A stretch of 56,616 bases of DNA from Ilumatobacteraceae bacterium (GCA_024644465.1 JAHEKY010000010.1:1-56616), one strand, 5' to 3'. Positions 1 through 8,734 are shown, numbered from the stretch's first letter. The notes: a model not told the origin generated them from the sequence alone. Made by a program: numbers and translations.

Positions 1-553
1 TCGTGTTCGCGAACGCCAGCGCGATCGTGAGCGCACTGACGAGGAGGGCCATGCCGGCGCCGTACGCGACGACGTTGCCGACGCCGGACACGACGCCGTC
101 ACGCGCCGTGGTGCTGAACACCGTGGCGATGAACAACCCGATCGTGCAGCCGATCGACGCCACCGCGTATGCCACGCCGTAGACGAACATCGACCGGACG
201 GTCTGGTCCTTCTGGCCGGTGCTGATCTGCGGTGTCATGAACTTCGGCTTGTATCCGAACAGCATCGCGGCGCCGAGCACGATCAACGCGGCACCGATGA
301 CGCCGGTCGCGTACTTCGAGTTCTCGTTGATGACCTGCGTGAAGTTGTACGAGATCACGCCCGCGATGAAGAAGACCGACAGGAACCCGGTCGACACCGC
401 GGCGCTGACCTTGAGCGCCCGCGCGATCGACGCCCGCTGCGACCCCGGCGCGCCGCCGGAGATGCCCAGGAAGTACATCAGGTACGTCGGCAACAGGATG
501 AACCCGCACGGGTTGACCGCCGCGACGAGCCCGCGGATGAACGACAGGCTCAC
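1..553 (-). CDS. ccdA: CcdA-like cytochrome c biogenesis membrane protein (partial)
   Basis: Integral membrane thiol-disulfide carrier that would pass reducing equivalents from the cytoplasm to an extracytoplasmic thioredoxin-like partner, as in cytochrome c maturation. About 184 codons are visible before the gene leaves the window. The N-terminus has the family hallmark NPCGF and a second cysteine occurs in VASIGCTIGL, giving the expected transmembrane Cys pair. Several hydrophobic helices are evident. The GTG start is set by a 4-base GTGA overlap with the stop of the upstream TlpA-like gene, which strongly suggests translational coupling. The C-terminus is not seen, so length cannot be judged. 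Confidence 0.85.
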   Translation of the reverse strand, partial: MSLSFIRGLVAAVNPCGFILLPTYLMYFLGISGGAPGSQRASIARALKVSAAVSTGFLSVFFIAGVISYNFTQVINENSKYATGVIGAALIVLGAAMLFGYKPKFMTPQISTGQKDQTVRSMFVYGVAYAVASIGCTIGLFIATVFSTTARDGVVSGVGNVVAYGAGMALLVSALTIALAFANT

Positions 554-1137
554 GCTTCGAGCTCCAACAGCTGATCGATCTCGGCGCGGAGCTCGTCGAC
601 GTCGAGCACCCCGGTCTGCTCGACGATCCGGCCCTCGGAGGTGACGAAGATCGTGACCGGGAAGTTGATCGCCCTGATCGCGTCCGTGAGCTCCGCGAAG
701 TCGTCGAGGTACAGCTCGTACTGCACGCCGCGCTCGCCGGCGAAGCGCTCCATCGCCTCGACGGAGTCGTTCGTGTTGACGCCGATGAAGCGGACATCGT
801 CGCCCCGCTCGCCGTGCACGGTCGCGAAGTCCGGGAGTTCCTTCGCACAGGGGGCGCACGTGCTGAACCAGAAGTTGATGACGAGTGGCCGACCGAGGAA
901 CGACGCCGTCGAGACGCTGTTGCCGTCCCGATCGCCGAGGTCGACGATCGGCAGCGGGTCGCCCTCCACATCGGCGTTCGGGGCGATCGTCGGCTGCGTG
1001 ATCACGGCGCCCGGGTCGGTCAGCAGCGCATCCGGCCCGTCGTCCTCGCGGTTGGCGGCGACGATCGCGAATGCGGCGATGATCACCACGGCGACCGCCA
1101 GCGAGGCGGCGAGCAGTCGTGGTCGGGCGATCCTCAC
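550..1137 (-). CDS. TlpA/ResA-like membrane-anchored thioredoxin
   Basis: Extracytoplasmic thiol-disulfide oxidoreductase of 195 residues. An N-terminal signal anchor (about residues 8-28) precedes a thioredoxin fold of the TlpA/AhpC type. The active site is WFSTCAPC with cysteines 94 and 97, followed by the usual KELP stretch; the cis-proline region appears as INFPVTIFV. It overlaps the CcdA-like gene by 4 bases. The likely job is keeping apocytochrome c haem-binding cysteines reduced, which fits the cytochrome-containing oxidase elsewhere in the window. The substrate is inferred, not shown by sequence. Confidence 0.85.
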   Translation of the reverse strand: MRIARPRLLAASLAVAVVIIAAFAIVAANREDDGPDALLTDPGAVITQPTIAPNADVEGDPLPIVDLGDRDGNSVSTASFLGRPLVINFWFSTCAPCAKELPDFATVHGERGDDVRFIGVNTNDSVEAMERFAGERGVQYELYLDDFAELTDAIRAINFPVTIFVTSEGRIVEQTGVLDVDELRAEIDQLLELEA

Positions 1138-1222
1138 GCTCGGAAGGGTAGTGACGAGGTGGGGCGCCGATGCCGGGAGACCGCGAAACGTTCCGTTACA
1201 GAACGAGGTTCAGGACCCGCCG

Positions 1223-1261
1223 GTGAGCGGTGAGTGCCGGGGGGTCACACTCACCGCTCAC
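1223..1261 (-). terminator. Strong hairpin downstream of the WhiB-like gene
   Basis: A 14-base perfect inverted repeat (arms 1223-1236 and 1248-1261, beginning GTGAGCGGTGAGTG) with an 11-base loop lies 16 bases after the WhiB-like stop codon. No U-tract follows, so it is either a U-less terminator of the kind seen in GC-rich actinobacteria or an mRNA 3'-end stabiliser. The 139-base gap it sits in also contains the upstream region of the TlpA-like gene. Confidence 0.5.
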
Positions 1262-1276
1262 GCCCCCGTCCCCGGG

Positions 1277-1639
1277 TCAGGCCACCGTCAAGGCAGCACC
1301 GACCGGGCCCATCTCGTCATAGACGATCTCGGGTCGCGGATGCTTGGGGGGTCGGCCGCACGGTCGCTTGTCGGCGATGATCCGTCCGCCGGACAGCAAC
1401 TCGCCGCCCCAGACGCCCCAGGGCTCCTCGCGCTCGAGTGCACCGGCGAGGCAGTCGGCGCGCCGCGGGCAGAGGGCGCACATCGCCTTCGCCCGGGCGA
1501 TGTCGACGATGTGGTCGGAGAAGAACAGACCGGTCATCGTGCCGTTCCCGTCCGCGCATCTGGCGCGGACGGACGGGGGTTCGTCGGGTGGGCCCTCCTC
1601 GTCGGGGGCCCATGGGTGCAGGGGGGCTGAGCTGTTCAT
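1277..1639 (-). CDS. WhiB-family iron-sulfur transcription factor
   Basis: Actinobacteria-specific regulator that binds a [4Fe-4S] cluster and usually acts with the principal sigma factor. With the start chosen here the product has 120 residues; the four cluster cysteines are 28, 54, 57 and 63 (RCADG, then CALC and a final Cys), and the tryptophan/glycine turn is GVWGG near residue 75. A basic stretch with KRPCGRPPKHPR lies in the C-terminal DNA-contact region. An AGGAA ribosome site 6 bases upstream supports this start. An in-frame ATG at 1726 also has an AGGAC site and would add 29 residues, so the start is genuinely ambiguous. Which WhiB subclass it is cannot be told. Confidence 0.88.
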   Translation of the reverse strand: MNSSAPLHPWAPDEEGPPDEPPSVRARCADGNGTMTGLFFSDHIVDIARAKAMCALCPRRADCLAGALEREEPWGVWGGELLSGGRIIADKRPCGRPPKHPRPEIVYDEMGPVGAALTVA

Positions 1640-1770
1640 GGGAAGTTCCTTTGCGTGGGTGTCGATGTCGGCGGGGGCGACGACGTCGCCGGTGTGGTCG
1701 AAGCAGACGGTGGGTGTGGGGTTCATCGGATGTCCTGTGCTGGTCGGTGGGTGGGTTGGTGGGTGGATGG

Positions 1771-1811
1771 AAAAAGCAAGAGGCCGCCGGGTTCTGGAAC
1801 CCGACGGCCTC
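1771..1811 (-). terminator. Rho-independent terminator between small ORF and WhiB-like gene
   Basis: On the minus strand two 15-base arms (1797-1811 and 1780-1794, one mismatch) form a GC-rich hairpin followed by TTGCTTTTT. This is the most canonical terminator in the window. It lies 24 bases beyond the stop of the 77-codon ORF and about 45 bases before the first possible WhiB start, so it could be a terminator or an attenuator for whiB. Confidence 0.88.
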
Positions 1812-1835
1812 GAAGGAGGTGATCTGACGTGGACG

Positions 1836-2069
1836 TTACGTCAGGACCTCGCCGAGGCTGCCGGTGGTGACTCGCTTGGCGTCGAAGTCGTTCGAGCACG
1901 AACCGTTCGCGCCACCGCTGCCGAGCCACGTCGTCATCGCCGGGGCATACCGCGCGGCAAACGCGTGGCGCGCCGTGGACACGGTGACGGTGGGCATCAC
2001 GCCGGCCGGGCGGGGACGCGTCGCACCGGGAACGCCGTCGCGCTGCGTGATCGGAATGATCGAGCTCAT
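1836..2069 (-). CDS. Unknown 77-residue protein upstream of the WhiB-like gene
   Basis: I do not recognise this product. The reading frame (start MSSIIPITQRDG, end TGSLGEVLT) is preceded by AAAGGGAAA, a good ribosome site 7-8 bases before the ATG, and followed directly by a canonical terminator, so it is probably a real expressed gene. The middle is rich in Ala, Thr, Val and Gly; one cysteine occurs in GGANGSCSNDFD. There is no signal peptide, membrane helix or known motif that I can see. It could be a small structural or regulatory protein, or a peptide precursor; nothing favours one of these. An in-frame ATG 12 codons upstream lacks a comparable ribosome site. Confidence 0.55.
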   Translation of the reverse strand: MSSIIPITQRDGVPGATRPRPAGVMPTVTVSTARHAFAARYAPAMTTWLGSGGANGSCSNDFDAKRVTTGSLGEVLT

Positions 2070-2157
2070 CTGCGTTTCCCTTTCTGTGTGCTTCGTGTCC
2101 GGCACGGGCCGTGCGGTCCGTGATCGGCTGACTCGCGAGCGCGTTCGCTCTCGTGCA

Positions 2158-2187
2158 AGACAACCATGTTCTCGGCCGAGCGGTCAA
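2158..2187 (-). promoter_or_regulatory. Candidate promoter of the 77-residue ORF
   Basis: TTGACC (2182-2187, minus strand) is followed after 18 bases by TTGTCT (2158-2163). The -35 match is good and the -10 is weak. It lies 89 bases before the proposed ATG. This is a visual match only. Confidence 0.3.
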
Positions 2188-2294
2188 GCGGGTTTACGAC
2201 ACACCGGAGCGGCGCGCACTTCGGGACGTTGGACACTGTCCCGGACGACGGCCGTCTGGCTCACTGAGGGGCGTGGAACTCGACGAGGTCGCCC

Positions 2295-2531
2295 ATGTGT
2301 CTCGGTAGGTTCGGCACGATTGCCGAGGTGCTCGACGACGGACGCGCGATCGTCGTCGTCGACAGCGGAGCAGGTGACACGACCGTCGTGTCGTTGGCGG
2401 TGTTGATCGCGGAGGGGACGGCGGTCGAGCCCGGCGACGTCGTCGTGGTCTCGATGGGCATGGCGCTCCGCGTCGTCGACGACGTGCTCGCCGAGCGGGC
2501 ATCCACGCCGTCCACCGAGGTCGTCCGGTGA
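2295..2531 (+). CDS. hypC: HypC/HupF-type hydrogenase maturation chaperone
   Basis: Small chaperone (78 residues) that in known systems carries the Fe(CN)2CO unit with HypD and delivers it to the hydrogenase large subunit. It begins MCLGRFG, with the essential N-terminal Cys2 and the usual short beta-barrel (VVVDSGAGDTTVVSLAVLI, then PGDVVVVSMGMAL). It is followed by an EamA gene in a 4-base GTGA overlap, and the structural hydrogenase genes lie on the other strand within 2 kb. No hypA, B, D, E or F is in the window, so these must be elsewhere if the enzyme is functional. Confidence 0.85.
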   Translation: MCLGRFGTIAEVLDDGRAIVVVDSGAGDTTVVSLAVLIAEGTAVEPGDVVVVSMGMALRVVDDVLAERASTPSTEVVR

Positions 2532-3439
2532 GCGCGGCGTCGGACCGTCGGACCGGTCTCGCGTTCGCGCTGGCAACGGCCGCGGTCAGCGGCGTCGCGG
2601 TGTTCGTCAACGGCATCGCCGTCCGGCGGTTCGGCGACCCGACGGTCTACACCACCGCCAAGAACCTCGTGGCGGGCACACTGCTCGTGATCGTGTTGCT
2701 GGCCGCAGGCTCGGTCCGCGCGACCCGGCCGCCGGTCGCCCGGACGCAGTGGCCGGCGCTCGCCGTGATCGCGGTGATCGGCGGCGCGGTTCCGTTCGTC
2801 CTCTTCTTCGAGGGCCTGGCGAGGGCGACGTCGACCAACGCCGCGTTCATCCACAAGACGCTCGTCGTGTGGGTCGCGATCGGCGCCACCGTCGTCCTGC
2901 GGGAACGGGTGACCGCGATTCATGTCGCCGCGATCGGCTCGCTGCTGATCGGGCACCTGATGCTCGCCGGCGGTGTGGGCGGGGCATCGTTCGGGCGTGC
3001 AGAGGTGCTCGTGCTGGCGGCCACGCTGCTCTGGGCAACGGAGGTGATCCTCGTCAAGCGGCTGCTCGGCCCGGTGCCCGCGCAAATGGCAGCGGCCGTC
3101 CGGATGGCCGGCGGCGGCGCCCTGCTCGTCACCTGGGTGACGGTCAAGGGCGACCTCGGCGTGCTCACCGGCCTCGATCCCGGACAATGGGCGTGGGTCC
3201 TGCTGACCGGCGCGACGCTGGCCGCGTTCGTCACGGTGTGGTACACCGCGTTGTCGCTCGCGCCCGCCGTCGACGTGTCGGCCGTGCTCGTGCTCGGGGC
3301 CGTGATCACCGGCCTCCTCAACAGCGGCTTCCGCGGCGTCCCGCTGACGGCGGACTCGTTCGGTTTCGTCCTGATCACGCTCGGCGTCGCCGCCGTGGTC
3401 GGGCACGCCGCGATCCGACCCGTCGGAGCCGCGGCGTGA
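2528..3439 (+). CDS. EamA/DMT-family membrane transporter
   Basis: Integral membrane protein of 303 residues with about ten hydrophobic helices arranged as two EamA repeats, typical of the drug/metabolite transporter superfamily. The repeat signatures are visible as the stretch around NGIAVRRFGDP in the first half and LLWATEVILVKRLLG at the start of the second. GTG start fixed by a GTGA overlap with hypC, and it overlaps the next gene the same way. The substrate is unknown. Placement between hypC and a hydrogenase-associated gene suggests a link to hydrogenase assembly or to a metabolite of that pathway, but EamA proteins are functionally diverse. Confidence 0.82.
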   Translation: MSAASDRRTGLAFALATAAVSGVAVFVNGIAVRRFGDPTVYTTAKNLVAGTLLVIVLLAAGSVRATRPPVARTQWPALAVIAVIGGAVPFVLFFEGLARATSTNAAFIHKTLVVWVAIGATVVLRERVTAIHVAAIGSLLIGHLMLAGGVGGASFGRAEVLVLAATLLWATEVILVKRLLGPVPAQMAAAVRMAGGGALLVTWVTVKGDLGVLTGLDPGQWAWVLLTGATLAAFVTVWYTALSLAPAVDVSAVLVLGAVITGLLNSGFRGVPLTADSFGFVLITLGVAAVVGHAAIRPVGAAA

Positions 3440-4185
3440 CGGCGCCGATTCCGGCGGTCAGCGGGCCCGTGCGGTTCGCACGCTTCGCGTTCCCCCCGAG
3501 CCGGCTCGGCTACTGCGGGCCGGATGACACCGATGCGCTCTCCGGGTACGCCGCAGGACACGAGGACCCGGGCCTGCGCGAGATCGCAGCTCAGTTCGGG
3601 GGCGCCTACCCCTACCTCGAGTTGCTCGCCGGCTGTGCCCGCCGCCTCGACCCGCTCGATCCGGACGTCGTCGAGGCGTACTGGATCGGCAACCGGCTGC
3701 TCGACACCGTGCCACTCCATGACTTCGGGACGTCGATCGACGACCGCTTCCGGCTGCGGGCCGGCACCGCGTGGCACCGGCTCGACGACGCGATCCCCGA
3801 CGGCGTTCCCCACCACACGTTCCACGTGATGCACGTGATGCCGTGGGCCGGCCTGCTGCGCGACGGCATCATCGACGAACCATTGCGGATCATCGACCGG
3901 TGCCGGATCAGCTGGGCCACCGTGATCGGCCGCTCACAGGACACGACGGACGACCCATCGACGCCGTCCCCCGTGCTCGTGAGGAGGACGCCGCTCGTGT
4001 GGTCCCACGGCCGCCTGCAGTTCGGCGACCCGGTGATCGAGGCCGTCGAGAGCCCGATCGACGTACAGCCGGGTGACACCGTGGCGGTGCACTGGGACTG
4101 GATCTGCGAGCGGCTCGACGCCGCGCAGCTCACCTGGCTCCGCCACGTCACGGAGCGGCAACTGGCAGCCGTGCGCGACGGGTGA
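3436..4185 (+). CDS. Conserved hydrogenase-neighbour protein (possibly DUF6390)
   Basis: Soluble protein of 249 residues beginning at a GTG inside the GTGA overlap with the EamA gene. No catalytic motif is recognised. Features include FPPSRLGYCGPDD near the N-terminus, the stretch PHHTFHVMHVMPWAGL near the centre with a cluster of histidines, and VHWDWICERL near the end. I associate proteins of this look with actinobacterial [NiFe]-hydrogenase loci (I believe DUF6390), but the family number is from memory. The 3' end overlaps the hydrogenase protease gene by 38 bases in convergent orientation. A role in hydrogenase assembly is a context inference. Confidence 0.65.
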   Translation: MTAPIPAVSGPVRFARFAFPPSRLGYCGPDDTDALSGYAAGHEDPGLREIAAQFGGAYPYLELLAGCARRLDPLDPDVVEAYWIGNRLLDTVPLHDFGTSIDDRFRLRAGTAWHRLDDAIPDGVPHHTFHVMHVMPWAGLLRDGIIDEPLRIIDRCRISWATVIGRSQDTTDDPSTPSPVLVRRTPLVWSHGRLQFGDPVIEAVESPIDVQPGDTVAVHWDWICERLDAAQLTWLRHVTERQLAAVRDG

Positions 4186-4621
4186 ACTCGGCGGCCACCC
4201 GCCGGGCCGCTCGTCGCACGGACGGCGTGAGCGGGGCGCCGAAGTCGAACGAGTGGCCCTCGACACCGACGACGTGCAGCGCTGCCGGCAGCCGGCCGAG
4301 GGCCCGCGCCAACTCGATCGCGGCCCCGACGTCGATGGCGTGCGTCGACACCGCTGCCGGACTGGCCAGGCGATCGGCGAGCGCGTCGACGACCGAGACA
4401 CGGCCGGGCTCGCCCGCAGGTTCGGCCGCGTCCACGATCGTCACCTCGTCGGCGACGCCCCACCATGTCGGCAGATCGACGACCGAACCCTCGAACACGG
4501 CGATCCCGAGATCGGCCAACCGTTGTTCCCGGACGAGGTCGCAGACGATCGGGCCGACCGCATCGTCACCGCGATCACGGTTGCCGACACCGATCAGCAG
4601 TCGGCGGGGCGCATGGTTCAC
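4148..4621 (-). CDS. Hydrogenase maturation endopeptidase (HyaD/HycI type)
   Basis: Nickel-dependent protease of 157 residues that clips the C-terminal tail of the hydrogenase large subunit after nickel insertion. It opens with LLIGVGNRDRGDDAVG, where Asp20 takes the place of the metal-binding acidic residue of HybD/HycI; the second acidic ligand is in VTIVDAAEP and the histidine ligand in STHAIDVG. The GTG start is set by a GTGA overlap with hyhL. It is the last gene of the hydrogenase operon. Its presence fits the large subunit, which keeps an 11-residue tail after the final metal-proximal His. Confidence 0.87.
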   Translation of the reverse strand: MNHAPRRLLIGVGNRDRGDDAVGPIVCDLVREQRLADLGIAVFEGSVVDLPTWWGVADEVTIVDAAEPAGEPGRVSVVDALADRLASPAAVSTHAIDVGAAIELARALGRLPAALHVVGVEGHSFDFGAPLTPSVRRAARRVAAEFTRRARLPVAAP

Positions 4622-5931
4622 GATGCGTCCCGGTCGATCGAGAATCGTAGGAAGTGCGTCGCGCACGAGATGCAGGGGTCGTAGTTGCGGATGACCTGTT
4701 CGCACCGATGCCCGAGCGTGTGATCATCGAGATCCAGATGTGATTCGACGAAGTCGCGCAGATCGGTCTCGATCGCGGCCTGGTTCTGCGATGTGGGCGG
4801 CACGATGACCGCATCGGTGATGATGCCGGCGGCGTCGATGTCGTACCGGTGGTAGAGGACGCCGCGCGGCGCCTCGGTGCAACCGTGCCCGGTGCCGGCC
4901 ACCGGCGCGACGTCGACCGCCGGACGGGAAGGGCGACGGTAGGTGGCGATGATGCGTTGCGCCTCCTCGACCGCCCAGAGCACCTCGAGGCCCCGTACCA
5001 GGATGCTGCGGAACGGATTGGTCTCGGTCGCGCCCACGCCGAGCTCGTCGGCGACCGCGCGGATCGAAGCCGGGACGAGGTCGGCATTGTTCATCCACCG
5101 CGCGAGGGGGCCGGTTTGATATCGACGGTCGTCGTCGAGCACGGCGTGGAGTGCGGTCGAATGGGCGACCTGGTACTCGCGCAACCGCTCCCCAAAGGTC
5201 TCGACATCGATGTCGAGACCCCGATTCGACACGATTCGGCCCTCGTTGAACGGGTACTCGCCCGGATGGCGGAGTGAGACGTACTCGGTGTGGTTCGCGA
5301 GACGGACGGGGATCGACGGGAACTCGAAGGTCGATGTCCATTCCAACATCGAGATCGCGCCGGCATGGGCGCGTTCGAGATCGGCGGACAGCGATTCGAG
5401 TTCGTTGCGTGTCGGTGCACGGTAGAACCCGCCGAGCCGCACGTTGACGGGGTGGATCGGGCGGCCACCGACGACGTCCAGGATCCGATTCCCCGTCTTC
5501 TTGAGGTGGAGGACCTCCGCCATCAGCGCAGGGTGCAGTCGGGCGATCTCGATGCCCGAATCGACGCCCACGAAATCCGGAGCGTGCAGGAAGGCGATGT
5601 GCAGGACATGGCTCTCGATCCATTCACCGCAGTAGAGGAGCCGACGCAGCTCACGAATCGCACCCCCGGGCACGACCCCGCCGATCGACTCGATCGCGTG
5701 GGCCGCACTCATCTGATAGGCGACCGGGCAGATCCCGCAGATGCGCGCCGTGATGTCGACCGGTTCGGCGTAGCCGCGGCCACGCAGCAGCGCCTCGAAC
5801 ATCCGCGGCGGTTCGTAGATCTCGAGCTCGACGTTGTCGACGATGCCGTCCTTGACGGTCACGTGCATCGCACCCTCACCCTCGACGCGGGTGAGGGTCG
5901 GCACGTTGAGGTTGAGTGTCTTGTGGGTCAT
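4618..5931 (-). CDS. hyhL: Group 3b [NiFe]-hydrogenase large (catalytic) subunit
   Basis: Catalytic subunit of 437 residues holding the NiFe site. The N-terminal cysteine pair is in [11 protein letters not shown] (Cys65, Cys68) and the C-terminal pair in [10 protein letters not shown] (Cys420, Cys423, His426), the pattern of NAD(P)-linked group 3b enzymes. Eleven residues follow His426, the expected protease-cleaved tail. The ATG is preceded by GAGGAGG at ideal spacing and overlaps the hyhS stop as ATGA. The hyhBGSL order with diaphorase and ferredoxin-like subunits supports a cytoplasmic enzyme that couples H2 oxidation or evolution to NAD(P)H; some relatives also reduce sulfur. Confidence 0.93.
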   Translation of the reverse strand: MTHKTLNLNVPTLTRVEGEGAMHVTVKDGIVDNVELEIYEPPRMFEALLRGRGYAEPVDITARICGICPVAYQMSAAHAIESIGGVVPGGAIRELRRLLYCGEWIESHVLHIAFLHAPDFVGVDSGIEIARLHPALMAEVLHLKKTGNRILDVVGGRPIHPVNVRLGGFYRAPTRNELESLSADLERAHAGAISMLEWTSTFEFPSIPVRLANHTEYVSLRHPGEYPFNEGRIVSNRGLDIDVETFGERLREYQVAHSTALHAVLDDDRRYQTGPLARWMNNADLVPASIRAVADELGVGATETNPFRSILVRGLEVLWAVEEAQRIIATYRRPSRPAVDVAPVAGTGHGCTEAPRGVLYHRYDIDAAGIITDAVIVPPTSQNQAAIETDLRDFVESHLDLDDHTLGHRCEQVIRNYDPCISCATHFLRFSIDRDAS

Positions 5932-6746
5932 GTCGACCCCTCCTCGACGGCTGTGGCGAACGCGCCGGTGTTGAACGTGTTCAGCAACCGGAAGATCGCA
6001 TCCCCGTCGAGGCCGAGCGTGCCGAGTTGCGCCCGCAGCGCCCCGACGTTCGGGCTCTCCATCGGGCCGAAGCAGCCATAACACCCGCGATGGAACGAGG
6101 GGCACAGCGCATTGCAGCCCGCCTGGGTGATCGGTCCGAGACACGGTGTGCCGTGAGCGACCATGACGCAGCTGGTCGAGCGAGCCTTGCACTCGATGCA
6201 GACACTCGTCGTCGGCAGCCGCAGGGCGTGGCGGTTCAACACCGACGCGAGCATCTGCAGGAGTTGGCCCCGGTCGATCGGACACCCGCGAAGCTCGAGG
6301 TCGACCGGCACGTGGTCGGCGATCGGCGTCGAGGTCGCCAACGTCGAGATGTACTCGGGATGGGCGTAGACGATCGACGTGAAGCCGTCGACGTCGCGCC
6401 CGTTGCGCAGCGCTTGGATCCCGCCGGCGGTCGCACAGGCGCCGATCGTGATGAGCAGTGCGGAGTCGCGCCGGATCTGTCGGATCCGTTCCGCGTCGTG
6501 TTCGCTGGTGATCGAACCCTCGACGAGGGAGACGTCGTAGGGCCCCGCGACCATCGCGGTCGTGGCCTCCGGGAAGTAGGAGATGGACACCCGGTCCGCG
6601 AGGGCGAGGAGCTCGTCCTCGCAGTCGAGCAAGCTCAGCTGGCAGCCGTCACACGACGCGAACTTCCAGACCGCGAGCGACGGCGGTTCGCCGCGTTCGA
6701 TGCGGGCCGGCCAGTCGATGGTCGGTGAGCTGAGTTCGTGTTGCAT
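5928..6746 (-). CDS. hyhS: Group 3b [NiFe]-hydrogenase small subunit
   Basis: Electron-transfer subunit of 272 residues carrying three iron-sulfur clusters. The proximal cluster motif is [13 protein letters not shown] (Cys32, Cys35), with the later cysteines in IGACATAGG and [10 protein letters not shown]. The C-terminal half has [11 protein letters not shown], then [15 protein letters not shown] and GCYGCFGP, which supply the other clusters. There is no twin-arginine signal, consistent with a cytoplasmic group 3 enzyme. It overlaps hyhL by ATGA. Confidence 0.93.
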   Translation of the reverse strand: MQHELSSPTIDWPARIERGEPPSLAVWKFASCDGCQLSLLDCEDELLALADRVSISYFPEATTAMVAGPYDVSLVEGSITSEHDAERIRQIRRDSALLITIGACATAGGIQALRNGRDVDGFTSIVYAHPEYISTLATSTPIADHVPVDLELRGCPIDRGQLLQMLASVLNRHALRLPTTSVCIECKARSTSCVMVAHGTPCLGPITQAGCNALCPSFHRGCYGCFGPMESPNVGALRAQLGTLGLDGDAIFRLLNTFNTGAFATAVEEGST

Positions 6747-6755
6747 GCTGGCCTC

Positions 6756-7604
6756 CTACCTTCCCGGGACCGCGAACTCCGGGGCGACGGCCGGGTATCG
6801 CACGACCGGGCCGTCGCGGCACACGATCAGACCGCCGAGTTGACAGTGGCCGCACAACCCGTTGCCGCACTGCATGTTGCGCTCGAGTGTGAGCTGGACC
6901 TCCTCGGCCGGCACGCCGCGGGCGACCAGTCCGTCGGCAGTGAGGCGCATCATCACGTCGGGGCCGCACAGCAGTGCACTCGTGTTGCCGGCATCGAGAT
7001 CGAGTTCCTCGACGACCGCCGGTACGAAGCCGACGCGGCCGTCCCAGCCCGGATCCGCGACGTCGACGGTCGTGACGACCTCGATCCCGCGGTCGCGCCA
7101 TGCGTCGTACGCGCCGGCATACAGCAGCAGCGACGCACTGCGCGCGCCGACCACGAGCACGACGCGGCGGTACCGCGCCCGCTGTTCGATCACGCGGTAG
7201 ACGGCGGACCGCAACGGCGCCAACCCGATCCCGCCTGCGGCGATGACGACGTCGCGTCCGTCGAGGTCGAGATCCCACGGGACACCGAACGGGCCGCGCA
7301 CCCAGAGTTGGTCACCGGGACGCAGCCGGGTCAGCGCGGAAGTGATCGCACCGGCGCGCCGGATCGTGTACTCGTGGAACGTCGTTTCCGTCGGCGGGGA
7401 ACTGATCGAGATCGCCGCCTCGCCGACACCGAACGCGCCGACCATGCTCACCTGCGCCGGCAGGAAGCCGAACGGTCTTCCCTCGACCGGCACGACGCGC
7501 AGCGTGACGACATCCGGGATCTCGTCGACGACGGCCACGACCCGCTGCACGTTCGGCTCCAGCAGCGGGTCGACCGGCACTGCGGCCGGTTCGCTCCGGG
7601 TCAT
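6756..7604 (-). CDS. hyhG: Hydrogenase FAD/NAD(P)-binding diaphorase subunit
   Basis: Ferredoxin-NADP reductase-like subunit of 282 residues that exchanges electrons between NAD(P)H and the iron-sulfur chain. An N-terminal FAD domain contains [11 protein letters not shown] (the flavin-binding RxYS-type position is degenerate), followed by the nucleotide domain with [13 protein letters not shown] and [10 protein letters not shown]-terminal [2Fe-2S] site of dihydroorotate dehydrogenase PyrK type is formed by CGNGLCGHC and a final Cys (246, 251, 254, 262). The start forms ATGA with the hyhB stop. Nine bases separate it from hyhS. Confidence 0.9.
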   Translation of the reverse strand: MTRSEPAAVPVDPLLEPNVQRVVAVVDEIPDVVTLRVVPVEGRPFGFLPAQVSMVGAFGVGEAAISISSPPTETTFHEYTIRRAGAITSALTRLRPGDQLWVRGPFGVPWDLDLDGRDVVIAAGGIGLAPLRSAVYRVIEQRARYRRVVLVVGARSASLLLYAGAYDAWRDRGIEVVTTVDVADPGWDGRVGFVPAVVEELDLDAGNTSALLCGPDVMMRLTADGLVARGVPAEEVQLTLERNMQCGNGLCGHCQLGGLIVCRDGPVVRYPAVAPEFAVPGR

Positions 7605-8734
7605 CGGGCAGCCTCCGCCGGTGCCGCGAGCGCCGCGATCTCCGCCGTCAGATCGATGCCCACCGGGCACCAGGTGATGCACCGGCCGCAGCCGACACAA
7701 CCGGATTCCCCGAACTGGTCGTGCCACGTCCCGAGCTTGTGCGAGAGCCACTGCCGGTACCGCTCCGTGACGCTCCCTCGAATCGGCGCGGGACCGACGC
7801 GGGAGAACTCCATGCTGAAGCAGGTGTCCCACACCCTGACCCGTGTGGCGCCGTCACCGTCGAGTGACACGACGTCCTCCATGTCCGTGCAGAAACACGT
7901 CGGGCACACCGCCGTGCAGTTGCCGCACGCGAGGCAGCGTTCCGCCACGTCGTCCCACTGCGGGTGTTCGGCGAGCTTGGCGATCAGTGGAGCGTTCGCG
8001 GGCAGGGATCGCGGCTGACCGCGGGCGGCGACACCCGGTTCACGAGCAGCACGCCGAATCAGCTCGGAAGAGGCCCGCTCCAGTTGCAGCTCGTCGATCA
8101 GTGCCCGCCCCCGCTCGCTGCCGGCGCGCAGGACGTAGACGGCGCCGTCTCGGGTCTCCAACTCGGTCATCGCGATGTCGTGGCCATCGCGTGCCGATGG
8201 CCCCGTCCCCGTGTTGGCGCAGAAGCAGGTCGGGGCCGGATGGGTGCAGTCGACCGCGACGACGAACAGCCCGTTGCGGTTGGCGCGGAAGGCGGGGTCG
8301 GCGTGGTCGCCGCCGGTCTGGGTGCGCTCGAGCACCCGCAACCCGTCGATGTCGCAGGCGCGCGCACCGATCACCGCCCGCTCGTGCGTCGGGTGGTGCG
8401 CAGCATCGACCACGAGGGAGCCGTCGCGCCGGCGCATCGTCCACACCGGGCTGCGCGGCGGGTGCACGAGCGACTTCAGCGAGTCGGGCCCGAGCCCGTA
8501 CGAGAAGCGCAGCGCCGAGGCATCCCGCCGGAGCCGGTACGTGGCCGGCGCCTGCTCGTCGGCGATGCCGATCGGAAGGTCATCGGCAGATTCGATCGGC
8601 TGCAGGCGGACCACCCCGTCCAGCACGACGGGGCCGATCACCTCGTCGAATCGCCCGACGAGCGCCTCGATGAGTCGGTCGAGGCCCCGGAGGACCCACC
8701 GGTCGGTCGCCACGTCGGTCTGCACGAGGTCCAT
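7601..8734 (-). CDS. hyhB: Hydrogenase beta subunit with two [4Fe-4S] clusters
   Basis: First gene of the hydrogenase operon, 377 residues. The C-terminal third carries two ferredoxin-type motifs: [11 protein letters not shown] (Cys267, 270, 273, 277) and [11 protein letters not shown] (Cys346, 349, 352, 356). Extra cysteines occur around [10 protein letters not shown] and FCTD, as in the anaerobic sulfite reductase A-like/HydB family. In group 3b enzymes this subunit bridges the small subunit and the flavoprotein HyhG. A divergently transcribed glycosyltransferase starts 62 bases away, so the operon promoter must lie in or near that short gap. Confidence 0.9.
   Translation of the reverse strand: MDLVQTDVATDRWVLRGLDRLIEALVGRFDEVIGPVVLDGVVRLQPIESADDLPIGIADEQAPATYRLRRDASALRFSYGLGPDSLKSLVHPPRSPVWTMRRRDGSLVVDAAHHPTHERAVIGARACDIDGLRVLERTQTGGDHADPAFRANRNGLFVVAVDCTHPAPTCFCANTGTGPSARDGHDIAMTELETRDGAVYVLRAGSERGRALIDELQLERASSELIRRAAREPGVAARGQPRSLPANAPLIAKLAEHPQWDDVAERCLACGNCTAVCPTCFCTDMEDVVSLDGDGATRVRVWDTCFSMEFSRVGPAPIRGSVTERYRQWLSHKLGTWHDQFGESGCVGCGRCITWCPVGIDLTAEIAALAAPAEAAR

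Noticed and set aside
4618-6285. Start of the hydrogenase large subunit upstream of 5931
   Set aside because: The longer in-frame extension overlaps the small subunit gene and lacks homology. GAGGAGG and ATGA coupling fix the start at 5931.
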